Source: a bacterium
Lineage (GTDB): Bacteria > UBP14 > UBA6098 > 4484-93
Direction of reading: 5' to 3'
Assembly (NCBI GenBank): GCA_021158465.1
Contig: JAGGUN010000017.1
Location: forward strand, 1 to 50,746
DNA: 50,746 nucleotides
This document shows, in pieces, positions 35,784-44,810 of this stretch (positions are counted from its first letter, which is position 1; each line of letters begins with the position of its first letter). A program made the translations under genes and the position numbers. The notes below the pieces were generated by a model. The model was given only the letters and a program-made list of their open reading frames with translations. It was not told where the DNA came from and made no database searches.

Positions 35784-36839
35784 TTAAGTTGTCCTCATCC
35801 GCTCAATGAGGCAGATTCTACCTGCTTTTCTTATTTCATTCTCATATTCCCTTTCTATATCTGTGCAACCGCGTGCTAACAATTTGAACTGTTTCTTGTA
35901 AGTGTTGAATCCTAAAGTATAGACATCCTTTACAAGGTCAGCGTTTCTGCCTACTCCAGCTATATACACTGAAAAGGCACCATTCCTGAAGGCATAGTTC
36001 ACAGCTGTCTTGTGTCCTGTTATCTCGGTGGTCTCCGCCCGTTTAACAAGGACTATTTGAGTTCTTATGAATTCTCTAATGAAGTCTAACGGAGGGTCTT
36101 CTCCCCGTGCTTTTCTATATTCATCCATATTGGCAATGTCATAGAGGAAGTCTATGAATTCCTCGATTTCTCTGTTGAGCTTATCGCTTCTTCTTTTTCT
36201 TTTCCGGGAGAGATTTAGCCCGAGTTCATTGAGTTCTCTCAGGAAAACAGGAGTGAAAAATCCTGCCTTCTTGATTTCGGCGGTCTTGTCCATAAAATTT
36301 ATTACATCTTTATTGTCCATTTGGGGACTCAGATAATGCTCATTGTAATATCTGAAAGCCTTCTTGCCTCTGTCGAGAGCTATCCGATGAGCAAACTCCA
36401 GAAGAAGGGCAGCAAACAGTCCACCGCTCAAATAAGGTCTTGCATCGGGGAGAAAGCTTTTCTCGAGGTATTTCATCACAGCCTCTATGTAGTTGCGGTT
36501 CTCATCCATATTGTAGCCCAGCCGGATAATGACTTCCCCCTCTTCGGTGAGGATAGTTTCTTCTTCCTCAAGTCTTACCCATTCTACCTTTACCTTTTCG
36601 TCGATTAGAATGTTGCTTCCGAAGGCTCTGGTGTTAGCGACCTTTATCTCTTGATTAAGATAGGTTTCTATGTTAGATTTGATACTCTTTGTTTTTAAGG
36701 TTCGGGTGTGGAAGAAGAAGGCAAGCCATCTGAGGATTGAATTTCTGACCCTTTTTATGGTAAAAAAATTCCATGCCTTTGGGAGAATATATCCTATAAA
36801 GGCGGCGATGATATACCCTATAATCTCGTTCCAGGTCAT
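35784..36839 (-). CDS. Membrane-anchored protein of unknown function
   Basis: I do not recognise this 351-residue protein. The first ~25 residues (IIGYIIAAFIGYILPKAW) form one probable membrane helix, followed by basic residues. The rest is predicted soluble and mixed: an Asn/Glu-rich segment (VRLEEEETILTEEGEVII), a short hydrophobic patch (GGLFAALLLEFAHRIAL), a basic cluster (SRKRKRRSDKLNRE) and a C-terminal region ending near ARGCTDIEREYENEIRKAGR. It overlaps the zinc-ribbon gene upstream by 4 bp (ATGA), so the two form one transcription unit. Sampled base composition (24 G+C of 60 at 36121-36180) is lower than that of its neighbours, hinting at acquisition. A two-gene defence or toxin-antitoxin-like unit is possible but unproven. 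Confidence 0.7.
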   Translation of the reverse strand: MTWNEIIGYIIAAFIGYILPKAWNFFTIKRVRNSILRWLAFFFHTRTLKTKSIKSNIETYLNQEIKVANTRAFGSNILIDEKVKVEWVRLEEEETILTEEGEVIIRLGYNMDENRNYIEAVMKYLEKSFLPDARPYLSGGLFAALLLEFAHRIALDRGKKAFRYYNEHYLSPQMDNKDVINFMDKTAEIKKAGFFTPVFLRELNELGLNLSRKRKRRSDKLNREIEEFIDFLYDIANMDEYRKARGEDPPLDFIREFIRTQIVLVKRAETTEITGHKTAVNYAFRNGAFSVYIAGVGRNADLVKDVYTLGFNTYKKQFKLLARGCTDIEREYENEIRKAGRICLIERMRTT

Positions 36840-37057
36840 TCGGAGCTTGTCCTAATACTTTTGGATACACACTTCGGGGAATTACAAAATACTACCAGTT
36901 TCCCGTTCCTCCTGGAGACTGCGCCGAAGTTATCGAGGGTTATTATTTCACCACAACCTTCGCACTTGACCATACCGGACCGAATATCTTCGAGCAAGCC
37001 TATCTTTTCGAGGAATTCCTCAAGTTCTTCATCGTAGATGGCTTTCAATGTTTTCAT
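36836..37057 (-). CDS. Small zinc-ribbon protein
   Basis: The 73-residue product has a helical N-terminus (DEELEEFLEKIGLLEDIRSG) followed by KCEGCGEIITLDNFG and VFCNSPKC, a Cys4 zinc-ribbon pattern (CxxC, 21 residues, CxxxxC). Function is unknown. It is the first gene of a two-gene unit with the membrane-anchored protein downstream (ATGA overlap). AGGGGG lies before the ATG, and a near-consensus promoter lies 28 bp further upstream. Confidence 0.75.
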   Translation of the reverse strand: MKTLKAIYDEELEEFLEKIGLLEDIRSGMVKCEGCGEIITLDNFGAVSRRNGKLVVFCNSPKCVSKSIRTSSE

Positions 37058-37084
37058 TTTATTCCCCCTGTTGTATTTGTAAAA

Positions 37085-37113
37085 AATATATCATCCTCCT
37101 GCCTACCTGTCAA
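37085..37113 (-). promoter_or_regulatory. Promoter of the zinc-ribbon/membrane protein unit
   Basis: Minus strand TTGACA (37108-37113), 17-bp spacer, TATATT (37085-37090); the start codon is at 37057. One of the best sigma-70-type promoters in the window. Confidence 0.7.
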
Positions 37114-37143
37114 GTCGAAACTTACCCTGAGATATTTTCTTGC

Positions 37144-37172
37144 TTGACTTTGTGGTTTGAATCCTTTAATTT
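37144..37172 (+). promoter_or_regulatory. Candidate promoter of pth-hppA
   Basis: TTGACT (37144-37149), 17-bp spacer, TAATTT (37167-37172), 23 bp before the pth ATG. An overlapping alternative is TTGAAT (37157-37162) with TTTTAT (37180-37185), which would leave a leader of only a few bases. Confidence 0.35.
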
Positions 37173-37195
37173 CTCAAACTTTTATTTTTCAAGAT

Positions 37196-37777
37196 ATGGG
37201 TAATCTTCGAGCAATCATCGGGCTTGGCAATCCGGGTGCAAGATATGCCAGAACCAGACACAATACAGGTTTTATCGCAGTCGATTTCCTTGCCTCACAC
37301 TACGGAGCGAATCTTGTGGCAGGCAAAGGGAGGTTTGTGTTTGGCAAAGCTGATATATGTGGCAGGGAAGTATTTTTTGTCAAGCCGACGACATTTGTGA
37401 ATGAGAGCGGGGTGGCTGTGCTCGATTTCCTGGACTATTCCAAGCTTTCCTGTGAGGATATGCTCGTTATACTTGATGATATGGCGCTTCCTCTGGGGGC
37501 ATTGCGGCTAAGGATGGCAGGTTCTGATGGTGGGCACAACGGGCTTGCATCCATTATCTATCATCTTGAAACAGAGATTTTCCCCAGACTGAGGATAGGC
37601 ATAGGGATGCCGGATATCCCTTGGATAGATTATGTCCTGTCGAACTTCACAGAGGAAGAGGAGAAAAGGTTGATGGAGACGGTAAAGAGCCTGCCCGATG
37701 TCATTGAGAATATTGTTTTGAAGGGATACGATTATGCTATGACTGTTTTTAACAGGAGAGAAAGGGAGGCGGAATGA
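37196..37777 (+). CDS. pth: Peptidyl-tRNA hydrolase
   Basis: Releases tRNA from prematurely dropped peptidyl-tRNA. The product has 193 residues from the ATG at 37196, beginning [20 protein letters not shown]. Family motifs: RHNTGF (catalytic His), [10 protein letters not shown] (Asn), [11 protein letters not shown] (Asp) and GSDGGHNGL. There is no Shine-Dalgarno. It overlaps hppA by 4 bp (ATGA), an unusual partner for pth. Confidence 0.94.
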   Translation: MGNLRAIIGLGNPGARYARTRHNTGFIAVDFLASHYGANLVAGKGRFVFGKADICGREVFFVKPTTFVNESGVAVLDFLDYSKLSCEDMLVILDDMALPLGALRLRMAGSDGGHNGLASIIYHLETEIFPRLRIGIGMPDIPWIDYVLSNFTEEEEKRLMETVKSLPDVIENIVLKGYDYAMTVFNRREREAE

Positions 37778-39732
37778 TTTACATAATCCCTTGTATAGGG
37801 GTTTTCGGTGTGATGGTTGCACTTGGGATATACTTTTATCTCAAGAAGCTTCCCACCGGGACAGATAAGATGAGGAAGATTGCCGGGCACATAAGGGTCG
37901 GTGCTTTGGCGTTTCTGAAGCGGGAGTATTCCATACTTTTTGTTTTCATAGCGGTTGTTTTTGTTCTACTCACCTTTGGGATCTCTTATAAGATAGCGCT
38001 TGCTTTTCTTTTGGGGGCGCTTCTTTCTATGTCTGCTGGTTTTCTTGGGATGATGTCGGCAACTGACGCCAATGTGAGGACAGCGGAGGCGGCAAGGAGC
38101 TCTGGGCGTTCTGCTGCTTTCCAAACTGCCTTCCTCGGGGGAAGCGTTATGGGGCTTGCTGTGGCGTCGCTTGGGCTCTTCGGAACAGGCTTACTATTTA
38201 TTATTCTCGGCAAGCCTGAGACAGCGCATCTGATAAACGGGTTCGCTATGGGGGCATCGTCGATTGCACTTTTTGCCAGGATTGGCGGGGGTGTCTATAC
38301 AAAATCTGCCGATGTCGGTGCCGACCTCGTCGGTAAGGTGGAGGAGAATATCCCGGAGGATGATCCGCGCAATCCGGCGACCATCGCAGATAATGTCGGT
38401 GATAATGTTGGCGATATCGCTGGTATGGGTGCAGACATATTCGAGAGTTATGTCGGTGCGATGATAGCGACATTATCCATTGCCACAACGCAGGCTCTCG
38501 GTGCATCCTATATGGTGTTGCCGTTTGCCATAGCAACTGTGGGACTTGTTGCATCGTTTCTTGGGATAATCTCTGTCAGGGTGTTTGGAAGGGAACGCCC
38601 GCAGTCTGCCCTGAACAACTCGACATATGTGGCGAGCGCACTGCTTTTTATATTCTCATACTTTCTGATAAGAGGACTGGGGGTGAATATCGGTGTTTTC
38701 TGGGCAATGCTTATTGGTAACCTCGTTGGCATAGGAATTGGTCTTATAACGGAGTTTTATACATCAGGCAGTCCGATACTGCGGATTGCCCACTCGAGCG
38801 AGACGGGCGCCGCGACCAACATCATAACAGGGATTGCCGTCGCAATGGAAAGCACCATCTTGCCTGTTATCGTTATATGCGTGGGCATATTCCTTTCCTA
38901 CCGTTTTGCCGGACTTTATGGCATAGGGATGTCGGCTGTGGGGATGCTGGCGACCGTTGGTATAACTATGTCTGTCGACGCCTATGGTCCGGTAGCTGAC
39001 AATGCAGGTGGCATCTCGCAGATGTCTGGGCTTGGCGACGATGTCAGGGAGATAACCGACGGTCTCGATGCCCTTGGCAATACGACGGCAGCTATCGGTA
39101 AAGGTTTTGCTATAGGCTCTGCCGCACTGACTGCTCTTGCCCTTTTCTCTGCGTATTCCTCGGCAGCCCATCTTAGTGTTGTCAATCTGACGACTGCGAG
39201 GGTTGTCATAGGACTGTTCATCGGTGCTGCTGTTCCGTTCATTGTGGGGTCATTGACGATGCGCTCGGTCGGAAAAGCGGCGTTCAAGATGGTTGAGGAG
39301 GTTAGGAGACAGTTCAGGGAGATAGAAGGACTGCTCGAGGGAAGAGCGGAGCCTGATACCGCAAGATGTGTTGACATAGCCACAAAGGGTGCACTTACGC
39401 AGATGATAGCGCCAAGCTTGATTGCCATACTTACTCCAATCGTTGTTGGTTTTGTCTTGGGTGCCGAGGCTCTCGGTGGTACGCTTGCTGGAGCGACGCT
39501 TGTTGGAGTGTATCTCGCCCTTATGATGGCGAACGGTGGTGGAGCTTGGGACAACGCCAAGAAGTTTATCGAGAGAGGTAACCTGGGAGGGAAAGGTTCA
39601 CCTGCTCATCAGGCTGCTGTCGTCGGGGATACCGTCGGTGACCCGCTGAAGGATACATCGGGACCATCAATGAACATCCTTATCAAGCTTATGTCGATTG
39701 TCTCGCTTATTCTTGCACCGTTTCTCATATAG
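37774..39732 (+). CDS. hppA: Membrane-bound pyrophosphatase, K+-dependent type
   Basis: Couples pyrophosphate hydrolysis to H+ or Na+ export. The 652-residue product is almost wholly hydrophobic with about 16 membrane helices. The catalytic signature [20 protein letters not shown] lies at about residues 178-197, followed by [20 protein letters not shown]. In the K+-dependence motif the sequence reads [15 protein letters not shown] (about residue 434). Ala at the position where K+-independent enzymes have Lys indicates the K+-dependent class, which includes Na+ pumps. Which ion is pumped cannot be told by eye. It provides energy conservation from biosynthetic pyrophosphate, typical of energy-limited anaerobes. 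Confidence 0.94.
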   Translation: MIYIIPCIGVFGVMVALGIYFYLKKLPTGTDKMRKIAGHIRVGALAFLKREYSILFVFIAVVFVLLTFGISYKIALAFLLGALLSMSAGFLGMMSATDANVRTAEAARSSGRSAAFQTAFLGGSVMGLAVASLGLFGTGLLFIILGKPETAHLINGFAMGASSIALFARIGGGVYTKSADVGADLVGKVEENIPEDDPRNPATIADNVGDNVGDIAGMGADIFESYVGAMIATLSIATTQALGASYMVLPFAIATVGLVASFLGIISVRVFGRERPQSALNNSTYVASALLFIFSYFLIRGLGVNIGVFWAMLIGNLVGIGIGLITEFYTSGSPILRIAHSSETGAATNIITGIAVAMESTILPVIVICVGIFLSYRFAGLYGIGMSAVGMLATVGITMSVDAYGPVADNAGGISQMSGLGDDVREITDGLDALGNTTAAIGKGFAIGSAALTALALFSAYSSAAHLSVVNLTTARVVIGLFIGAAVPFIVGSLTMRSVGKAAFKMVEEVRRQFREIEGLLEGRAEPDTARCVDIATKGALTQMIAPSLIAILTPIVVGFVLGAEALGGTLAGATLVGVYLALMMANGGGAWDNAKKFIERGNLGGKGSPAHQAAVVGDTVGDPLKDTSGPSMNILIKLMSIVSLILAPFLI

Positions 39733-39747
39733 CAAAAGGAGGGAAAG

Positions 39748-41643
39748 ATGAAAAGTTTATTCAGTGGTCTTGTTCTTGTTCTTGCTTTGTTTTCTGTGCT
39801 GTTTGCTTCTGGGGTAAAGTTTCCTGCTCCTCGGCTTTGTCCACCTGAGCTGTCGGGTGCGAAAAGCAGTATGGTTACGCTGCCGTATTCTACGAGTTTT
39901 GAGACAGCGGCGGAGCGTGCTGACTGGACGGTCTATACGCTTGGAAGCAGTGCGGTTTCCTGGAGCGTTGCCGACGATAACGCTGCTACGGGGGAGTATT
40001 CCTTTGTTCATTGGTGGAACGATGCACATCTGGACGGCTGGCTCGTTTCACCACCGCTCGAGCTACCGGATGGAGCTGATCCTTACCTGACATTCCAGCA
40101 GTATACATTGTGGACATTCGACTACAGGTACCACGGTGTTGCAATCTCAAGCGGTTCACCCGACCCAGAGGATGGGGATTTCGTTGAGCTTGCTGAGATA
40201 GACTTCTTCTCTGATGAGGAGTGGAGCGAGGTTGGACCGATTGACATTACAGGCTATTCAGGCACAGTTTATCTTGCGTTCCACTATGAGGGTACCGATG
40301 GAGATGTTTGGTATGTGGATGATGTTTTTGTCGGTGTGCCGCTCGAGCACGATGTTGCCTGCGAAGGTCTGAGCATAGAAAATCCGTTTGTAGAGCCGGA
40401 TATTCCGCTGACTATATCTGCGACATTGGACAACTCCGGGCTTTCAACGGAGAGTTTCTATGCTATAATCGATGTTCAAGAAAACGGTGTCCCCTTCTTT
40501 ACTGATTCTGTCGAGGTTTCCTCCCTTGCACCGGGAGGTTCGAGGGATGTTACCTTTTCCTCATTCACGCCATCTGCCGGGAATATTTATCAGGTCTATG
40601 TTTTCCCAAGGCTTGAAACGGATGAGTATACCGGTAACGACACAACAAGTATCCAGCTTTACACCTATACAAATCCGATGAAGCCGTTGCTTCAGGCGTT
40701 TGAATCGGTAGCTTGTCCTTACTGTTCGCGGGCTGCTGAGGGGTTGCGTATGCTGGAGGCGGAATACGACACATCGATTATCATCGCTGTCTATCACTCG
40801 ACGCTTTCCATCGGTTCTGACCCGTTTTACTCCAGAGAGTTTGAGGATGTGGCTGACTACTATGGCGTATCAGGTTTTCCAACCGTCTGGACGAACGGGT
40901 CAATCGAGGTAAGCGGTGGTTATCCATCGTCTGAGTCCTATGGACTTCACTACTACGAGGATGCAGTGGAGCAGATACTCTCATATCGCTCCCCGTTTAT
41001 CGTCGATATAACCGTCGATACGATCGATATCCTCTCTGCCCGCATATCTGTCGATGTCGAGGTGACAGGTGAGATTCCCGATGATATGGATGCTTACCTC
41101 AGACTTGCCCTCGTTGAAGATAGTATATCCTACCACTGGGCTCCTGGTTCACCTGCTCATAATTATGTTCTTCACTGCGTTCGTTCACTTGTTACACCGA
41201 CATCATCGGGGGTTCATCTACCTGTTTACCGTGGATACGAGGAGAGCTTTGATTTTGATATAACACTCTCCGGCTCCTGGGACCCGAGCAGACTGTTTGT
41301 TTTAGCATACATTCAGGATCACCCATCGAGGTTTATCTGGCAAGCGAAACAGGTGAAGCTGGAGCCGTCGACGGGTATGGATGAGAAGAGGAGTCCTTCC
41401 GTTGTGTCTGTGAGCTTCTTCCCGAATCCGTTCAACGCTTATGTAAGGATACTCGTGAACTCCCCTGAGCCGGGTGGGATTTGCATATACAACATAAAAG
41501 GGGAGGCTGTCGATAGGTTTTCCGTTGAGAATGGAGAGACAAATATCCTGTGGAACGCATCGGGTCTCCCGACAGGTCTGTATCTCTATCGCTTCGAAGG
41601 GGAAAGCAGCAGTGTATCGGGCAGGGTTATACTTTTGAAGTAG
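39748..41643 (+). CDS. Secreted Omp28-like protein with CPYC thioredoxin-fold domain and sorting module
   Basis: The 631-residue product has a signal peptide (1-20). A jelly-roll/cleaved-adhesin-like domain follows (LPYSTSFETAAERADW to WYVDDVFVGVPL, about 45-200), and then an Ig-like domain. An Omp28-type thioredoxin-fold domain carries FESVACPYCSRAAEG (CPYC, about residues 322-325) and GVSGFPTVWTNG (the cis-Pro region). The last ~75 residues (VSFFPNPFNAYVRILV to GRVILLK) form a FlgD-like/type IX sorting module, as in the subtilase at 19446-21326. It is probably a cell-surface protein; redox activity through CPYC is possible. Good AAAGGAGGG, 15 bp after hppA. Confidence 0.85.
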   Translation: MKSLFSGLVLVLALFSVLFASGVKFPAPRLCPPELSGAKSSMVTLPYSTSFETAAERADWTVYTLGSSAVSWSVADDNAATGEYSFVHWWNDAHLDGWLVSPPLELPDGADPYLTFQQYTLWTFDYRYHGVAISSGSPDPEDGDFVELAEIDFFSDEEWSEVGPIDITGYSGTVYLAFHYEGTDGDVWYVDDVFVGVPLEHDVACEGLSIENPFVEPDIPLTISATLDNSGLSTESFYAIIDVQENGVPFFTDSVEVSSLAPGGSRDVTFSSFTPSAGNIYQVYVFPRLETDEYTGNDTTSIQLYTYTNPMKPLLQAFESVACPYCSRAAEGLRMLEAEYDTSIIIAVYHSTLSIGSDPFYSREFEDVADYYGVSGFPTVWTNGSIEVSGGYPSSESYGLHYYEDAVEQILSYRSPFIVDITVDTIDILSARISVDVEVTGEIPDDMDAYLRLALVEDSISYHWAPGSPAHNYVLHCVRSLVTPTSSGVHLPVYRGYEESFDFDITLSGSWDPSRLFVLAYIQDHPSRFIWQAKQVKLEPSTGMDEKRSPSVVSVSFFPNPFNAYVRILVNSPEPGGICIYNIKGEAVDRFSVENGETNILWNASGLPTGLYLYRFEGESSSVSGRVILLK

Positions 41644-41650
41644 TTTTTGC

Positions 41651-41678
41651 TTGGATTTGCAGATAATATGATTATATT
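41651..41678 (+). promoter_or_regulatory. Promoter of the ppiC-coaD-hgdBC operon
   Basis: TTGGAT (41651-41656), 16-bp spacer, TATATT (41673-41678), about 40 bp before the ATG at 41720. Gene spacing downstream is so tight that this one promoter could serve five genes to 46046. Confidence 0.5.
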
Positions 41679-41719
41679 TTTCAGGCTTTTGGGGTGTTAG
41701 TTCTAATAAAGGAGGGAGA

Positions 41720-42598
41720 ATGAAAAGGGTATTATTTCTGGTCGTTGGGTTGGTTTTTCTGTTTTCTTTGGCTGCTTTTGCTGGCGGTGGTGATGAGCTG
41801 GTGGCGACTGTGAACGGGGAGAAGATAACAAAAGATGATGTCCTCTATGAGATTTCGCTCTATCCCCTCGACAAGAAGGATTGGGCTTTCAGCGAGGAGG
41901 GGCTTTCCCAGATACTCAGCAATATCATAGAGAGGAAATTGCTTGTCAGGGAAGCCCTCTCTTTGTCTATTGACACGATGGATGCGGTGAAGCGGGAGAT
42001 TGCAAGGGCAAAGGAGGATATACTCATAAGGCATCTCCTCTCACCGAAGATGAAAGCTGCCGTAGCGGGGATATCAGAGGATAAGCTGCGGGCGTATTAC
42101 GATGAGAATGACACCCTTTTCATTGAGCCGGAGAAGGTGCATGTGTATTACATCGTAACAGACTCGCTCGAGCTGGCGAAGAAGATATACAAGAAGCTGA
42201 AGAAAGGCGAGAGCTTTGAGGCGCTCGCAAGGAAATACTCGATATCCTCGGAGCGAGACAGGGGTGGCAATGCAGGGTATCTGACCAGAGACATGTTCAG
42301 GGATAAGAATCTGGCTGATACCGCCTTTTCGCTTAAAATAGGGGAAATAAGCGATATTATCACATCCGGTGGGCTTCACTACATTATGAAGGTAACAGAC
42401 AAGATTGCATCGTATAAGCCAGATTTTGAGGATATTAAGGATGCCCTTTCCCAGAGGGTGGCTGCTGACCTGCAGAATAAGGTTGTGGATGACTACAAAT
42501 CAGAGTTGAGGAAGAAAGCGAAGATATCGATTGATAACTCTGTCCTTTATTCTATCCAGCCAAAGACGCTGAAACCGTCCGAGCCGATAGGGGAATGA
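41720..42598 (+). CDS. Exported peptidyl-prolyl isomerase, PpiC/SurA-like
   Basis: Folding catalyst for proteins crossing the periplasm. The 292-residue product has a signal peptide (1-22, FAG-G). A SurA-like N-terminal chaperone region follows (LVATVNGEKITKDDVLYEIS), and then a parvulin domain at about 130-230 with SFEALARKYSISSERDRGGN, GYLTRDMF and IGEISDIITSGGLHYIMKV. A charged C-terminal tail completes it. Strong AAAGGAGGG. Its stop overlaps coaD by 4 bp. Confidence 0.9.
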   Translation: MKRVLFLVVGLVFLFSLAAFAGGGDELVATVNGEKITKDDVLYEISLYPLDKKDWAFSEEGLSQILSNIIERKLLVREALSLSIDTMDAVKREIARAKEDILIRHLLSPKMKAAVAGISEDKLRAYYDENDTLFIEPEKVHVYYIVTDSLELAKKIYKKLKKGESFEALARKYSISSERDRGGNAGYLTRDMFRDKNLADTAFSLKIGEISDIITSGGLHYIMKVTDKIASYKPDFEDIKDALSQRVAADLQNKVVDDYKSELRKKAKISIDNSVLYSIQPKTLKPSEPIGE

Positions 42599-43074
42599 GG
42601 GTAGCGGTCTATTCTGGGACATTCGACCCGGTAACACTGGGGCATCTCGACCTAATATCGAGGGCTACAAGACTTTTTGATTCAGTAGTCGTTGCAATTG
42701 GTGTTAATCCGAGGAAGAAACCTCTTTTTTCGCTCGAGGATAGGCTGTATATGCTTCGGGAGGCTACTGTACACTATCGCGGGGTGAGCGTCGACTACTA
42801 TGAGGGGTTGCTTGCAGCATACGCACGGAGGATAAAAGCAACGGCAATAATCAGAGGGCTCAGGGCAGTGTCGGACTTCGAGTATGAGCTGCAGATGGCT
42901 CTGGCAAATAGGAAGCTCTTCCCCGAAGCAGAAACGATATTCCTTATGCCAAGCGAGAAATTTACATACCTCAACTCAACGCTCGTGAAGGATATACTCC
43001 TCTCCAACGGAGAGATATCTTCCTTTGTGCCGCCGGTTGTAATCGAAGTAGCGAAGAAGCGCGGGCTTATTTAG
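42595..43074 (+). CDS. coaD: Phosphopantetheine adenylyltransferase
   Basis: Transfers AMP to 4'-phosphopantetheine, the penultimate step of CoA synthesis. The 159-residue product has the canonical length and the motifs YSGTFDPVTLGHLDLI (TxGH), NPRKKPLFSLEDRL and IIRGLRAVSDFEYELQMA, plus TYLNSTLVKDI. The ATGA overlap with ppiC implies coupled translation. It is followed after 9 bp by the HgdB-like gene. Confidence 0.96.
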   Translation: MRVAVYSGTFDPVTLGHLDLISRATRLFDSVVVAIGVNPRKKPLFSLEDRLYMLREATVHYRGVSVDYYEGLLAAYARRIKATAIIRGLRAVSDFEYELQMALANRKLFPEAETIFLMPSEKFTYLNSTLVKDILLSNGEISSFVPPVVIEVAKKRGLI

Positions 43075-43083
43075 AGCATCCTA

Positions 43084-44064
43084 ATGGAGAAAGTAGGTTT
43101 CACCACGACGATACCGGTGGAGGTCATCCTGTCCGGAGGGTATCAGCCTGTTGACCTGAACAACCTATTTATCACATCGCGGGAGCGTGAGAGCTTTGTC
43201 CAGATTGCCCGATTTGCAGGCTACCCCAGGAATATCTGCGAATGGATAAAGGGACTGTTTGGGGCTGTTGTATCCTCCGGTGATATCAAGAAGGTTGTCG
43301 CCGTTACGAGAGGCGACTGCTCCAATACACAGGCTCTTATGGAAACGCTCGAGGCAAGGGGAATCGACATTATTCCGTTTGAGTTCCCATACAACAGAAC
43401 TCCTCGGATCCTCAGGGAGCATATGATTGAGTTCGCAGATACACTTGGAACAACGCTCGACGCCGCAGAAAAGAAGAGGGAAGAGCTTTTACCCATAAGG
43501 AGGAAGCTTTGGGAGCTTGACCGTCTGACATACGAGGAATACAGGGTCTCGGGTAGGGAAAACCACCTCTGGCTTGTTTCGTCCTCGGATTTCAACGGCG
43601 ACCCGGAGAGGTTCTTCTCGGAGATCAGTGAGTTCCTTCTGGATGTGAAGCAGAGGGATCCTATCTATAAGCGGCTTGTTCCGCTTGGGTATATCGGTGT
43701 TCCGCCAATATTCGACGACCTCTACGATGTGATAGAGCAGTACGGTGGGACGGTGATCTTCAACGAGATACAGCGTCAGTTCGCCTTCCCGTATGAGGTG
43801 AGTGATATTGTTGAGCAGTATTTGCGATATACATACCCATACTCGATTTTCTTCAGGCTCGATGACATAAAGAAAGAGATAAAAAGAAGGGGTATCCGAG
43901 GTGTAATACATTATGTTCAATCGTTCTGTTTCCGCCAGATTGAGGATATAATTATAAGGGGGGCTCTCGATGTTCCGGTGCTTACTGTCGAGGGAGGAGA
44001 ATCGTTCCGTGTGGACGAGCGGACAAAGATAAGGATACAAGCGTTTATCAAGATGCTAAGATGA
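43084..44064 (+). CDS. HgdB-like subunit of the 2-hydroxyacyl-CoA dehydratase superfamily
   Basis: The 326-residue product belongs to the iron-sulfur enzyme family that uses ATP-driven, very low-potential electrons. It opens with VEVILSGGYQPVDLNNLF and has ARFAGYPRNICEWIKGL. It contains exactly three Cys (about 52 in NICEW, 79 in GDCSN, 281 in SFCFRQ), the number needed for one site-differentiated [4Fe-4S] cluster. That argues against the double-cubane type, which from memory needs more Cys. No HgdA-like second subunit is present; the dedicated activase follows with an ATGA overlap. The substrate is unknown, and nothing nearby suggests amino-acid fermentation. Confidence 0.82.
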   Translation: MEKVGFTTTIPVEVILSGGYQPVDLNNLFITSRERESFVQIARFAGYPRNICEWIKGLFGAVVSSGDIKKVVAVTRGDCSNTQALMETLEARGIDIIPFEFPYNRTPRILREHMIEFADTLGTTLDAAEKKREELLPIRRKLWELDRLTYEEYRVSGRENHLWLVSSSDFNGDPERFFSEISEFLLDVKQRDPIYKRLVPLGYIGVPPIFDDLYDVIEQYGGTVIFNEIQRQFAFPYEVSDIVEQYLRYTYPYSIFFRLDDIKKEIKRRGIRGVIHYVQSFCFRQIEDIIIRGALDVPVLTVEGGESFRVDERTKIRIQAFIKMLR

Positions 44065-44807
44065 TCCAGCTGGGGTTCGACATAGGGAGCAGGTTCGTTA
44101 AGATTGTGTCGAACGATGACGGAAAGCTGTCTGATTTTTTGATGATAGATACGATGGAATTTTACAAGGGGTATGGAGTGAGGGGGGAGAGAGGGTTTCA
44201 AGTGGATTTTGCCAAGCTGGGGGTGGACAGGTTCGACAAGATTGTTTCGACAGGGTACGGTAGGGAGAATGTGAAGCTTGCTGGAGCAGTAGCTATCCCG
44301 GAGACAGAGGCTCATGCGGTTGGAGCAGCTTATCAGACAGCTCTTTCTGATTTTGTCCTCCTCGACCTCGGTGGGCAGGACTCGAAGGTTGTGCTTGTGA
44401 GGGGTGGTGATGTAGTAGATTTCTATATGAACGACAGATGTGCCGCATCCACAGGGAGGTTCCTTGAAAACAGCGCGAAGGTTTTGGGGCTCAGCCTTGA
44501 AGAGCTATCGGGCTTCTGGGAAGAGCCTGAGAAACTTACCTCCACCTGTGCGATATTTGCTGAGAGCGAAATTATTGGGAAGATTGCATCAGGGGTCGCA
44601 GTTGAGCGGCTTGCAGCAGGTGTTAATCATTCTGTCGTGGCGAGGTTTCTGCCGTTTTTGAAGCGGTTCGATGAGAGGAGGCTCGTCGTTGTTGGCGGTG
44701 TCGCAAAGAACAGCGCCATTGTCCATATACTGAAGGATATGGAATATGAGGTGGTAATCCCAAGATACCCACAGTTTAACGGAGCGATCGGTTGTGCTGT
44801 CTGCTGA
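44061..44807 (+). CDS. HgdC-like ATP-dependent activase (BadF/BcrD family)
   Basis: A homodimeric ATPase that injects one electron into its partner dehydratase or reductase. The 248-residue product has LGFDIGSRFVKIV (phosphate 1), LLDLGGQDSKVVLV (phosphate 2) and VVVGGVAKN (adenosine motif). Two Cys, about 127 in MNDRCAASTGRFLE and 163 in TSTCAIFAESEI, are spaced as in known activases that bind a [4Fe-4S] cluster between subunits. The ATGA overlap with the HgdB-like gene strongly implies that the pair works together. The glycosyltransferase follows after 3 bp. Confidence 0.88.
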   Translation: MIQLGFDIGSRFVKIVSNDDGKLSDFLMIDTMEFYKGYGVRGERGFQVDFAKLGVDRFDKIVSTGYGRENVKLAGAVAIPETEAHAVGAAYQTALSDFVLLDLGGQDSKVVLVRGGDVVDFYMNDRCAASTGRFLENSAKVLGLSLEELSGFWEEPEKLTSTCAIFAESEIIGKIASGVAVERLAAGVNHSVVARFLPFLKRFDERRLVVVGGVAKNSAIVHILKDMEYEVVIPRYPQFNGAIGCAVC

Positions 44808-44810
44808 AAT

